From Hymenobacter sp. H14-R3 (lineage in GTDB: Bacteria; Bacteroidota; Bacteroidia; Cytophagales; Hymenobacteraceae), in NCBI RefSeq assembly GCF_030063445.1, contig NZ_JASITD010000010.1, positions 62,001 through 126,000 of the forward strand: a stretch of DNA of 64,000 nt, read 5' to 3'. The notes under the pieces are model-generated. The model was not told the origin of the DNA, made no database searches, and saw nothing but the letters and a program-made list of their open reading frames with translations. The position numbers and the translations under genes are program-made. How positions within the stretch are numbered: position 1 is the first letter of the stretch; each line of letters opens with the position of its first letter. Positions 52,518-59,677 of the stretch are shown here, one piece after another.

Positions 52518-53117
52518 CTACTGACCGGGGCAGGTGGCCGACGGGTGAATACTCTCCTGGCTTCTGGTCAGCGTAGGGTGCTTGGCTTTGCCTTTGGCCC
52601 CACCACCGCTGAAGGTTATGGTCCAGATGCTATCATAATCGTCATCGGGCCACTCTAGCGGCTCTTCAATACCCAGGTTCTTAGCGATTTCGGGGATGCT
52701 GTTGTGCTCCCACACCACCAAGGCCGTGCCCCGTTGGTACCGCAACTCCTTAGCAATGCCCTTGGTATTGTCAACGTCGTAGTCGCTATTTACAATGAGG
52801 TTGTGCTGCACTGCGTAGGGCGTCACGGTCTGAAACATGCGGGCCGTACTGGTATTCTCGCTGTCGGTGCCGATGAGGGGCACGTAGGTGTAGTCGGGCG
52901 GGGTGGGCATGAGCCGGTCGAGCACCGTGGGCAGCGCCAGCGCCCGGTTGAGGCCGGCGCAGGAGAGGTTGTCACCCTCTTCGGGCTTCTCGCCGTGCCG
53001 GATGATGATGATTCGCAATACGGCCGCTTCCGGCTTTGCGCGGATAGCCGGGGCTAACGGGCTGATTCTGAATAGTAAGTAAAGACGTGCTTTATCAAGT
53101 TCGGTAAGTGTCGGCAT
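52518..53117 (-). CDS. Histidine-phosphatase-superfamily protein
   Basis: 199 residues from the ATG at 53117. The phosphatase motif IIIIRHGEKP (catalytic H41) comes after an N-terminal helix (LDKARLYLLF), followed by SCAGLNRALALP, YVPLIGTDSENTSTARMFQ and a second His in ALVVWEHNSIPEIA, matching the two-His core of the phosphoglycerate-mutase-like fold. The C-terminal end (GKAKHPTLTRSQESIH) is unlike the family and may be altered by repeat or decayed DNA. No signal peptide. Substrate unknown. Confidence 0.75.
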   Translation of the reverse strand: MPTLTELDKARLYLLFRISPLAPAIRAKPEAAVLRIIIIRHGEKPEEGDNLSCAGLNRALALPTVLDRLMPTPPDYTYVPLIGTDSENTSTARMFQTVTPYAVQHNLIVNSDYDVDNTKGIAKELRYQRGTALVVWEHNSIPEIAKNLGIEEPLEWPDDDYDSIWTITFSGGGAKGKAKHPTLTRSQESIHPSATCPGQ

Positions 53118-53171
53118 GTTGGGAAGGGGGAGGATTCTGGTCAACTTCTAAATTACTGGGGGCATTTGCTT

Positions 53172-53615
53172 TCACAAAACAGTAACAAAAGTTCTCGGGC
53201 CGTCGCTTTTAAAAGTCCAGTTAGTTGTTGGTTTCGGCTCTTCAAGCCGCAAGTTGATTAGCCCTTTATTATTAATATTCCATTCATATTTATAATCCCC
53301 CAGAAGCTCAAAATCGACGTATATTTTTACGTCTAGCCAATAAAGCTTACTTAGAATACTTTCAAATTTTTCAAGCCATAACTCCCACTCATATTCTAGT
53401 GACTTATAGCTTGCTCCAAACGTGATTACTTGTTGCCGAAATGTGCCCTGCTCATTCGCTGTAGAAAACATGGTTTTGTTTATGGAAGGGATATTTTCGC
53501 TAAACTCAGGCAGTTCTGAAATTATCCTTTCATTAAGTAGATGGAGTTTGTAAAAATCTTTTGTCTTCCAAGCTGGACTGTTTATTCGCCCATAAACTAA
53601 CGTGTTATGAGCCAT
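53172..53615 (-). CDS. Uncharacterised protein of the AT-rich island (possible immunity-type)
   Basis: 147 residues with no signal peptide or membrane helix. It has many aromatic residues (YKSLEYEWELWLEKFESIL, LYWLDVKIYVDFELLGDYKYEW) and looks like a mixed alpha/beta fold. No family recognised. Base composition is clearly AT-richer than the surrounding genes, and codon use (many AAA, TTT, ATT) is foreign to the window, so it was probably acquired. It stands with three other small minus-strand genes of the same character. Confidence 0.6.
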   Translation of the reverse strand: MAHNTLVYGRINSPAWKTKDFYKLHLLNERIISELPEFSENIPSINKTMFSTANEQGTFRQQVITFGASYKSLEYEWELWLEKFESILSKLYWLDVKIYVDFELLGDYKYEWNINNKGLINLRLEEPKPTTNWTFKSDGPRTFVTVL

Positions 53616-53664
53616 TTCGATTCTTATTCAATTAAAATACATTTTGTTTATTATTGCTCCCATT

Positions 53665-53865
53665 TTATTTTTCGCCTTTTTCTTTAATAAAATTATAAGT
53701 AATTTCGAGATTATTCATAATTTTATTAATTATAGTAATAAATATGCTTACTTTAGTACTATCAGACTTGTTATAGAGTGCAATATACGTTTCTCCTTCA
53801 GAGTCTGTATCAAGTCCTTTTAAAAGTTCTGGATAGTTAGTCTGTAAATAAGTACCCATTAGCAA
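53665..53865 (-). CDS. Small AT-rich gene, possible immunity-protein fragment
   Basis: 66 residues: GTYLQTNYPELLKGLDTDSE then TYIALYNKSDSTKVSIFITI and a final helix. The order of a short helix, a D-x-E strand and a long helix vaguely recalls the C-terminal half of Imm51-type immunity proteins, but the match is by eye only. It may be a fragment of a longer gene. Composition is like its neighbours in the AT-rich island, with a 49-base gap to the gene downstream. Confidence 0.4.
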   Translation of the reverse strand: MLMGTYLQTNYPELLKGLDTDSEGETYIALYNKSDSTKVSIFITIINKIMNNLEITYNFIKEKGEK

Positions 53866-53888
53866 ATAGTTTATGTTAAAAAAATAAT

Positions 53889-53985
53889 GTCATGCTGAAC
53901 GCAGTGAAGCATCTTAGTCGCGTAACCAGCTCTAAACGTGAAGATTGCTCTTCTGATTAAGATGCTTCACTGCGTTCAGTATGAC
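53889..53985. repeat. GTCATGCTGAACGC-type palindrome (family B), copy 5
   Basis: 28-base arms (53889-53916 and 53958-53985, core GTCATGCTGAACGCAGTGAA) with one mismatch and a 41-base spacer. It lies within the AT-rich island yet has the composition of the family elsewhere. Confidence 0.8.
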
Positions 53986-54019
53986 GTTTTTGTATAGCAA
54001 ACTAATGAGCAACGGGTAC

Positions 54020-54178
54020 TTAGTAGCTTATAACTGCTTCCCAATTGTATCCGGTCATATAAGCTTGGCTATTAATTGTTTCCATTCTTGCGCTAATAAC
54101 CATTATCTCCTTATTTCCGGCATCTAAGCAAACCGAAACCTGGTCCCCATATGCGTATTTTTTTACAAAGTAATTCAT
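54020..54178 (-). CDS. Very small gene (52 residues) of the AT-rich island
   Basis: From an ATG at 54176-54178 the minus strand reads MNYFVKKYAYGDQVSVCLDA, then EIMVISARMETINSQAYMTG and YNWEAVISY before a TAA. The strand pattern, the repeated YMTGYNWE end and AT-rich codons suggest a complete small beta protein and not a random frame. The start lies 79 bases from the gene upstream. Function unknown; the setting with other small genes makes an immunity-like or cargo role possible. Confidence 0.45.
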   Translation of the reverse strand: MNYFVKKYAYGDQVSVCLDAGNKEIMVISARMETINSQAYMTGYNWEAVISY

Positions 54179-54257
54179 AATTACTTGCGTTGATTTTCTG
54201 CACTAATAAAAAATAACATAAGCCTCACTGCAAATAAGTGCGACTGTATCAGGGATT

Positions 54258-54746
54258 TTAGCTAATTTTTAGCTCTTCCTTTAGCCCCTTAATCAAGGCA
54301 TTTAAATTTTCTGACCATTTGTCGTAATTCTTAGATTTTTTCCAAAGTTCTACAATCTCTCTCTCGCCATCTTCATCTGGCACGTTATTTTGAATATCTT
54401 CTAGGTACTGTAGAAGAAAGAAAAAAGATTTTTCATCTCCGATGAATTCTATGACTCGGGTTTTTAAATTTTTAGTTTCATCATCTTCGTTTTCATAAGG
54501 TAAACTTCCCGTTGTTTTAAATAGTAGATACAACTCCGTGAGCGCCATTGAAGAGTTATCGTACAAGAAGTCAACTTCTTCAAATGATTGACCGAAAAGA
54601 CTGCCTTTGAGAAAACTTAAAATTTCTGAAAGTGTTAAGGTTATTTGCTGGGAATTTGGGTATTTAATCGAAATATATTCTTCGATTGAATCAACTACGT
54701 CTAAGCCGTTGTCACTATCCAATGCCTTGAATCCCCAGGCTCCCAT
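54258..54746 (-). CDS. DUF4259-domain protein, AT-rich island
   Basis: 162 residues beginning MGAWGFKALDSDNGLDVVD, the N-terminal pattern of DUF4259 (MGxWGxxxxDxDxxxD), followed by helices (TLTLSEILSFLKGSLFG, LYLLFKTTGSLPYENEDDE) and an acidic-to-basic C-terminus with ELWKKSKNYDKWSENLNALIKGLKEEL. DUF4259 has no established function; in Bacteroidota such genes can lie near polymorphic-toxin remnants. GC content is well below the window mean. It is the first gene of the island in the direction of transcription, followed by the 52-residue gene. Confidence 0.7.
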   Translation of the reverse strand: MGAWGFKALDSDNGLDVVDSIEEYISIKYPNSQQITLTLSEILSFLKGSLFGQSFEEVDFLYDNSSMALTELYLLFKTTGSLPYENEDDETKNLKTRVIEFIGDEKSFFFLLQYLEDIQNNVPDEDGEREIVELWKKSKNYDKWSENLNALIKGLKEELKIS

Positions 54747-54820
54747 AATCTAACGCTTTAATATCTTGCGTGATTTCGCCAACAATAGCTATATTACTAA
54801 TGCTTTTTGACTGCCAATAA

Positions 54821-54852
54821 CGGCAAGCATACTACTAGCAGTAAGCTTGCCG
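54821..54852. repeat. Short GGCAAGC/GCTTGCC palindrome (degenerate family A)
   Basis: CGGCAAGC (54821-54828) pairs with GCTTGCCG (54845-54852). It has only the outer end of the family A arms and lies just downstream of the ABC transporter gene. Confidence 0.4.
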
Positions 54853-54893
54853 GAGGATAATAGCTTGTCTCTACTGCGTAAGCCAGCCCGCTA

Positions 54894-56783
54894 CTACCGG
54901 TAGCCCGCCGCCTGCAACGCAAACAGCTCGGCGTAGCGCCCGTTCTTGGCCAGCAGCTCCTCGTGCGAGCCGATTTCCTGCACGCGGCCGTCTTCAACGA
55001 CCAAGATGCGGTCGGCCATGCGCACGGTGCTGAAGCGGTGGCTGATGAGCACGGCGGTTTTGCCCTGGGTCAGCTCTTTGAAGCGTTGGAAGACTTCATA
55101 CTCGGCGCGGGCGTCGAGGGCGGCGGTGGGCTCGTCGAGGATAAGTAGCTGGGCCTCGCGCATGTAGGCGCGGCCGAGGGCGATTTTTTGCCACTCGCCG
55201 CCGCTCAGGTCCACGCCGCCGTTGAAGCGGCGGCCAATCATCTGGTCGTAGCCCAGGGGCAGCTTGGCGATGACCGAGTCGGCGAGGCTTTGATGGGCGG
55301 CCTGCTCGATGCGGGGCTGGTTGGTGCGCTCCTCGATGCGGCCCACGGCCAGGTTTTGGCCGGCGGGTAGCTGGAAGCGCACGAAATCCTGGAAGATGAC
55401 GCCGATTTCCTGGCGCAGCTCGGCGGGGTCGTACTCACGCAGGTCGTGGCCGTCGAGTAGGATGCGGCCCTCGCTGGGGTCGTAGAGGCGGGATAATAGC
55501 TTGACCAGCGTGGTTTTACCCGCGCCGTTTTCGCCCACTAGGGCCAGCTTTTCGCCGGCGTGCAGCTCGAAGCTGAGGTGGCGCAGGGCCCATTTTTCGG
55601 CGTTCTTGTATTTAAAGCCCACATCCTCAAACGTGAAGCCCTGCCGGATGGGCCGCGGGAACGGCCGCACCGCCTGGCCCAGCTTAGGCCGCACAATGCG
55701 CGGCTCAATCATAAAGAAATCGAAGAAATCCTGCAAGTAGAGCGCCCCGTCGGCCACCTGGCTGAAGCGGCTCAAAATACCTTCGAGCAGGCCCCGCAGC
55801 CGGGCAAACGAACCCGCCAGAAACGTAAGCTGCCCGATGGAAATGGCCCCGCCCACGGCCTGCTTAATGATGTATAAATAAGCCCCGTAGTAGCCGGCCG
55901 CCCCCACGGCCGCAAACACGGTGCCCCAGCTGGCGCGGCGCAGCGCCAGCGTCTTGTTCTGGTAGTAAAACTGGTCGGACAGCGTGGAGAAGCGCGCAAT
56001 CAGGAAATCGGATAACCCAAAGATTTTCACCTCTTTAGCCGTTTCGTCGCTGGCGCCGGTTTGGCGCAGGTAGTCGAGTTCGCGGCGCTCGGGCGTCCAG
56101 GAGTGGGAGAGGGAGTAGCTGCGCTCGTTGAAGTGGCTTTCGCCGAGGAAGGCGGGCACCACGGCCAGCAGCAGCAGGCCCAGCAGCCAAGGCTGGAAGG
56201 CCACCAGGCCGGCGGCCAGCAGCACCAGCGTCACGGCGTCCTGGCCCTGGGCCAGTACCTGGCTCATGAGCACTGAGCGCGAGAGCGTCTGGCGGCGGGC
56301 GCGCTCCAGCTTATCGTAAAAATTGCTGTCTTCAAACTGGTCGAGGTCGAGCTCGGCGGCGTGGCGCATGAGGCGCACCGAGCTGGCATTGGCGAAGAGG
56401 TCGCCGAGCAGCGAGTCGAGAAGGGCCACGCCCCGGCCCAGCGCATCGGCCAGTAGCACGAGACCAAACTCCAGGGCCACGAGGCTGAAAACCGGCGTGA
56501 GCACCCGGCTGGCCGGCGGCAGCTTGGTGAGCTGCACAATGTCATCAATGATGAGCCGGCCCACGTAGAGCATGGCCAGCGGCAGGGCGGCCCGCAGCAG
56601 ACGCAGCGCAATGTTGCCGAGCGTGAGCGCCGGTGAGGTGCGCCAGATGAGCCGCAGAAAAGCCGGCAGGTGGCGCAGGGCCGACACCCGTTCGCGCACG
56701 CTCACGGCGGGCTTCTCGGGGCCGCGCCCGCCGCTGGGGTTCTTTGCAGAAATACGTTGAAATAAATTAGATAAGAAACTCAT
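54894..56783 (-). CDS. ABC exporter half-transporter (permease fused to ATPase)
   Basis: 629 residues from the ATG at 56783; the upstream frame to 56942 is discarded as it has no membrane or domain character. An N-terminal membrane domain (helices such as LTLGNIALRLLRAALPLAMLYVG and LVLLAAGLVAFQPWLLGLLL) is followed by the ATPase with Walker A GENGAGKTTLVKLLSRLY, Q-loop GVIFQDFVRFQLPAGQ, signature DLSGGEWQKIALGRAYM, Walker B LLILDEPTAALDARAEY and switch SHRFSTVRMAD. It is a MsbA/LipidA-type exporter; substrate unknown. It is divergent from the coiled-coil gene pair. Confidence 0.9.
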   Translation of the reverse strand: MSFLSNLFQRISAKNPSGGRGPEKPAVSVRERVSALRHLPAFLRLIWRTSPALTLGNIALRLLRAALPLAMLYVGRLIIDDIVQLTKLPPASRVLTPVFSLVALEFGLVLLADALGRGVALLDSLLGDLFANASSVRLMRHAAELDLDQFEDSNFYDKLERARRQTLSRSVLMSQVLAQGQDAVTLVLLAAGLVAFQPWLLGLLLLAVVPAFLGESHFNERSYSLSHSWTPERRELDYLRQTGASDETAKEVKIFGLSDFLIARFSTLSDQFYYQNKTLALRRASWGTVFAAVGAAGYYGAYLYIIKQAVGGAISIGQLTFLAGSFARLRGLLEGILSRFSQVADGALYLQDFFDFFMIEPRIVRPKLGQAVRPFPRPIRQGFTFEDVGFKYKNAEKWALRHLSFELHAGEKLALVGENGAGKTTLVKLLSRLYDPSEGRILLDGHDLREYDPAELRQEIGVIFQDFVRFQLPAGQNLAVGRIEERTNQPRIEQAAHQSLADSVIAKLPLGYDQMIGRRFNGGVDLSGGEWQKIALGRAYMREAQLLILDEPTAALDARAEYEVFQRFKELTQGKTAVLISHRFSTVRMADRILVVEDGRVQEIGSHEELLAKNGRYAELFALQAAGYR

Positions 56784-56995
56784 AGACCCGCCATACGGCA
56801 TATTTGGGGCCGGGGTGGGGGAGGGGTCATTTTGGCAGGGGCGCGCCGGCCGCAGCCCGTCGAACGGAGCTGCCCGAAACGGCTCGTTGCCCTGAAATTC
56901 TCGTTGGCCGGCCCATAACCCTGCGGCACAAGCGCCGTTCAACCGGCCGTAGGTGCGCTTGCCACTTCGTAACCCGTTGCTTTTCTGTATTTTAT

Positions 56996-57577
56996 ATGAA
57001 GGATTACTGCGTTGCCTTTGCTACTGCCACGCTTGGGCTACTCGGCCACGCGGCCACCGCCCAAACCCCAATGGACGATTGCGCAAAGCTGAAGCTCGAT
57101 AATGACCGGCTCCGGTTTGAGAATACCAACCTGCGGCAGGGCGTTATGGTGCGCAGCCTGACCACGGCCGCGCCGCAAGCGATAAGCCAGCCGGGCGATG
57201 AACTGGCAGCAATGCAGCACCAAACGGCGCACAAAGTAGACTTTGACCTCATCAAGTGCCAGGGCGATACCAAGGCGCAAACCGTAACCATCACGCTGGT
57301 TCTGACTAATGCGGTAGCCAGCCAGGCCGTGCAGTTCGTGCGGGTAACCGCCATTGATGAGAAAGGGGAGACGTACAAAACGCTTAATATCCACGTTGGC
57401 GCGCAGGGTCAGCAGCGCACGCTAGCCACGGGGGTGCCCGTGAAGGCCACTTTTATTATCCCCCAGGTACTGCCTTTTAATCAGGTACTTAGAATTATTT
57501 CGTGCCCCATTCAGGCGGCCGGCAGCTACCCGGCTACGAATATCGAGTTCAGGGACGTGGCCATTACCTGGCAGTAA
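56996..57577 (+). CDS. Secreted coiled-coil protein, tandem copy 1
   Basis: 193 residues from the ATG at 56996. A signal peptide (about 1-22, ending ATAQ) is followed by a short coiled coil with a leading Cys (CAKLKLDNDRLRFENTNL), a linker, and a beta-rich domain with HKVDFDLIKCQGD, TVTITLVLTNAVASQAVQFV, TLATGVPVKATFIIP and a final NIEFRDVAITW. It may hold an Ig-like fold. The next gene encodes a close paralogue with the same layout, so the two arose by duplication. Function unknown; the coiled coil suggests oligomers in the periplasm. Confidence 0.75.
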   Translation: MKDYCVAFATATLGLLGHAATAQTPMDDCAKLKLDNDRLRFENTNLRQGVMVRSLTTAAPQAISQPGDELAAMQHQTAHKVDFDLIKCQGDTKAQTVTITLVLTNAVASQAVQFVRVTAIDEKGETYKTLNIHVGAQGQQRTLATGVPVKATFIIPQVLPFNQVLRIISCPIQAAGSYPATNIEFRDVAITWQ

Positions 57578-57686
57578 GTTGAGGACTGCTTCGAAAATGC
57601 CCTTTGCGCGTGTCACCTGGTAACCCCTGCTAGAAAGGGCCGTTTAATGGGTGCTATACCCTTTTTTCTAGCTCCTTAACCTTTGT

Positions 57687-58289
57687 ATGAAGTATTTCTG
57701 CCCTGTTTTCGCCACTGGTATGCTTTTGCTCCTCGGCCAGTCGGCCACCGCCCAAACGGCGATGGATGAGTGCGAGAAGCTGAAAATTGACAACGCCAAG
57801 CTCAAGTTTGAGAATGCTAATCTGAAGAAGGGCATTATAGCCCGTAGCCCGACCACTGCCCCGGTGCAGGTTACGGGTGGGCAAATGGGCGGCGCTACCC
57901 CATCGGGCACCACGCAGGGCACGCAGCATCAAACGGTGCAAAAAGTTGATTTTGCCCTCGTCAAATGTCTAGGTAATGCGAAGGGCCAAACGGCCATTAT
58001 AACCTTTTTATTGACAAACACCGCCGCCAATCGTGATGTGCAATTCATGCAGTTTAAAGTAGTAGATGAGAATGGCGATGAATACCAAACTGACGACATT
58101 TTAGTTGGCTCAGGCAAGCGCAGAGGCAGCCTGGCCACTGGTATACCAGTAAAAACAATCGCTACGGTCTCTAAAATACTGCCATCTGTTAAGCAGTTTA
58201 AACTGGTGTCATTTGAGATTTATCAGGAGGGTAGCGTTGGTAGAACGGATGTTGTTGAATTCCGCAACGTGCCCATCTCCTGGAAATAG
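57687..58289 (+). CDS. Secreted coiled-coil protein, tandem copy 2
   Basis: 200 residues, paralogous to the preceding gene along its whole length: signal peptide (ending SATAQ), CEKLKIDNAKLKFENANL, a slightly longer Gly/Thr-rich linker (TGGQMGGATPSGTTQGTQ), then VQKVDFALVKCLGNAKGQ, FLLTNTAANRDVQFMQFKV, LATGIPVKTIATVSK and a last VVEFRNVPISW. Differences cluster in the linker and loops, while strands and heptads are kept, as expected for two functional copies. It begins 109 bases after copy 1. Confidence 0.75.
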   Translation: MKYFCPVFATGMLLLLGQSATAQTAMDECEKLKIDNAKLKFENANLKKGIIARSPTTAPVQVTGGQMGGATPSGTTQGTQHQTVQKVDFALVKCLGNAKGQTAIITFLLTNTAANRDVQFMQFKVVDENGDEYQTDDILVGSGKRRGSLATGIPVKTIATVSKILPSVKQFKLVSFEIYQEGSVGRTDVVEFRNVPISWK

Positions 58290-58338
58290 CCGTTGCTCAT
58301 GCCATTCGTAGCGCCCGGGCCCGACCTTTGCGCTACTT

Positions 58339-59574
58339 ATGCTTGGTTCGTATTCGCGGGGCTTCTGGCTGATGTGCCTGTCGTCGTTTCTGTTCTTCCT
58401 GTCTTTCAATCTGTTGCTGCCCGAGTTGCCGCAGCACCTCACCGACCTGGGCGGGGGCGAGTACAAGGGCTTCATCATTGCGCTGTTTACGCTCACGGCG
58501 GCCATTTCGCGGCCGTTTTCGGGTAAGTTGTCCGACACGGTGGGGCGCATTCCGGTGATGATATTCGGGTCGCTGGTGTGCTTTGTGTGCGGGTTTTTCT
58601 ATCCGCTAGCGCTCACGGTGAGCGGGTTTTTGCTGCTGCGGCTGCTGCATGGTTTCAGTACGGGTTTTAAGCCCACGGCTACCGCCGCCTACGTGGCCGA
58701 CATTGTGCCCACCCACAAGCGCGGCGAGGCCATGGGCCTGCTCGGCGTAACGGGTAGCCTGGGCATGGCCGCCGGCCCGGCGCTGGGCTCGTGGGTGGCC
58801 GAGACGTTCTCCCTGAACACCATGTTTTACCTGTCGAGCGCGGCGGCGCTGCTCTCGGTGCTGGTGCAGGGCACGCTCACCGAAACCCTGCCCCAGGTGC
58901 AGCGGCATAGGTTTAGCTTCTCGCTGCTAAAGATTAAGCTGGATGAGATACTGGAGCCGCGGGTGCTGAGCCCGGCCCTGGTAACGCTGCTGTGCCTGTT
59001 TCCCTTCGGCGCGGTGCTCACCGTGATACCCGACCAGAGCCGGCTGCTGGGGCTGGCCGGGCCCACCAAAGGGCTGTTTTACATCTGCTACACGCTGGCC
59101 TCGCTGGCGGTGCGGCTGGCGGCGGGCAAGGCCAGTGACACCTACGGGCGGGTGCTGGTGCTGCGCTGGTCGGCGGGCTTGCTGGCGCTGGGGCTGGCGG
59201 TGCTGGTGTGGTCGCCGTCGGTGCCCGTATTCCTGGTAGCGGCCGTGATATTCGGCCTCGGCACGGGGCTGAACTCGCCCACGCTTTATGCCTGGACGAT
59301 TGACCTGAGCCACCCCGAGCGCCGGGGCCGGGGCGTGGCCACCATGTACATTGCCCTGGAGGTGGGCATCGGCATTGGGGCGCTGCTGGCGGGCTGGGTT
59401 TTTGACAACCAGCCCGGCCGCCTGCCCTGGGTGCACGCCCTGAGCCTGGCCTGCGTGCTGGCGGCCCTGGGCTACCTGCTGCTGGGCGTGAAGGCCACGC
59501 CCCCCGGCCCCGCCGCCCACGACGACCTGGCCGCCCAGGCAATGGCCGTGGCCGGGCCCGAAGAAGTTGTGTAG
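58339..59574 (+). CDS. Major facilitator superfamily transporter
   Basis: 411 residues with twelve membrane helices. The first half carries the MFS motif region SRPFSGKLSDTVGRIPVMIFG and GFKPTATAAYVADIVPTHKRGEAMGL; the second half has LAVRLAAGKASDTYGRVLVL. Both halves thus keep the G-x-x-x-D-x-x-G-R motif of sugar and drug exporters. Substrate unknown; the family resemblance is to quinolone/arabinose-type exporters (YdhP-like), but this is a weak call. A GACCTTTG element lies nine bases upstream. Confidence 0.85.
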   Translation: MLGSYSRGFWLMCLSSFLFFLSFNLLLPELPQHLTDLGGGEYKGFIIALFTLTAAISRPFSGKLSDTVGRIPVMIFGSLVCFVCGFFYPLALTVSGFLLLRLLHGFSTGFKPTATAAYVADIVPTHKRGEAMGLLGVTGSLGMAAGPALGSWVAETFSLNTMFYLSSAAALLSVLVQGTLTETLPQVQRHRFSFSLLKIKLDEILEPRVLSPALVTLLCLFPFGAVLTVIPDQSRLLGLAGPTKGLFYICYTLASLAVRLAAGKASDTYGRVLVLRWSAGLLALGLAVLVWSPSVPVFLVAAVIFGLGTGLNSPTLYAWTIDLSHPERRGRGVATMYIALEVGIGIGALLAGWVFDNQPGRLPWVHALSLACVLAALGYLLLGVKATPPGPAAHDDLAAQAMAVAGPEEVV

Positions 59575-59677
59575 ATAACGGGAAGAAGATGTTGGTAATC
59601 AAGTAGCCGCCCCCTACTTTTACCAGGTAAGGGCGGCTATATGATTTTATACCCGCAGCCTCCAATAACATCTTTCT

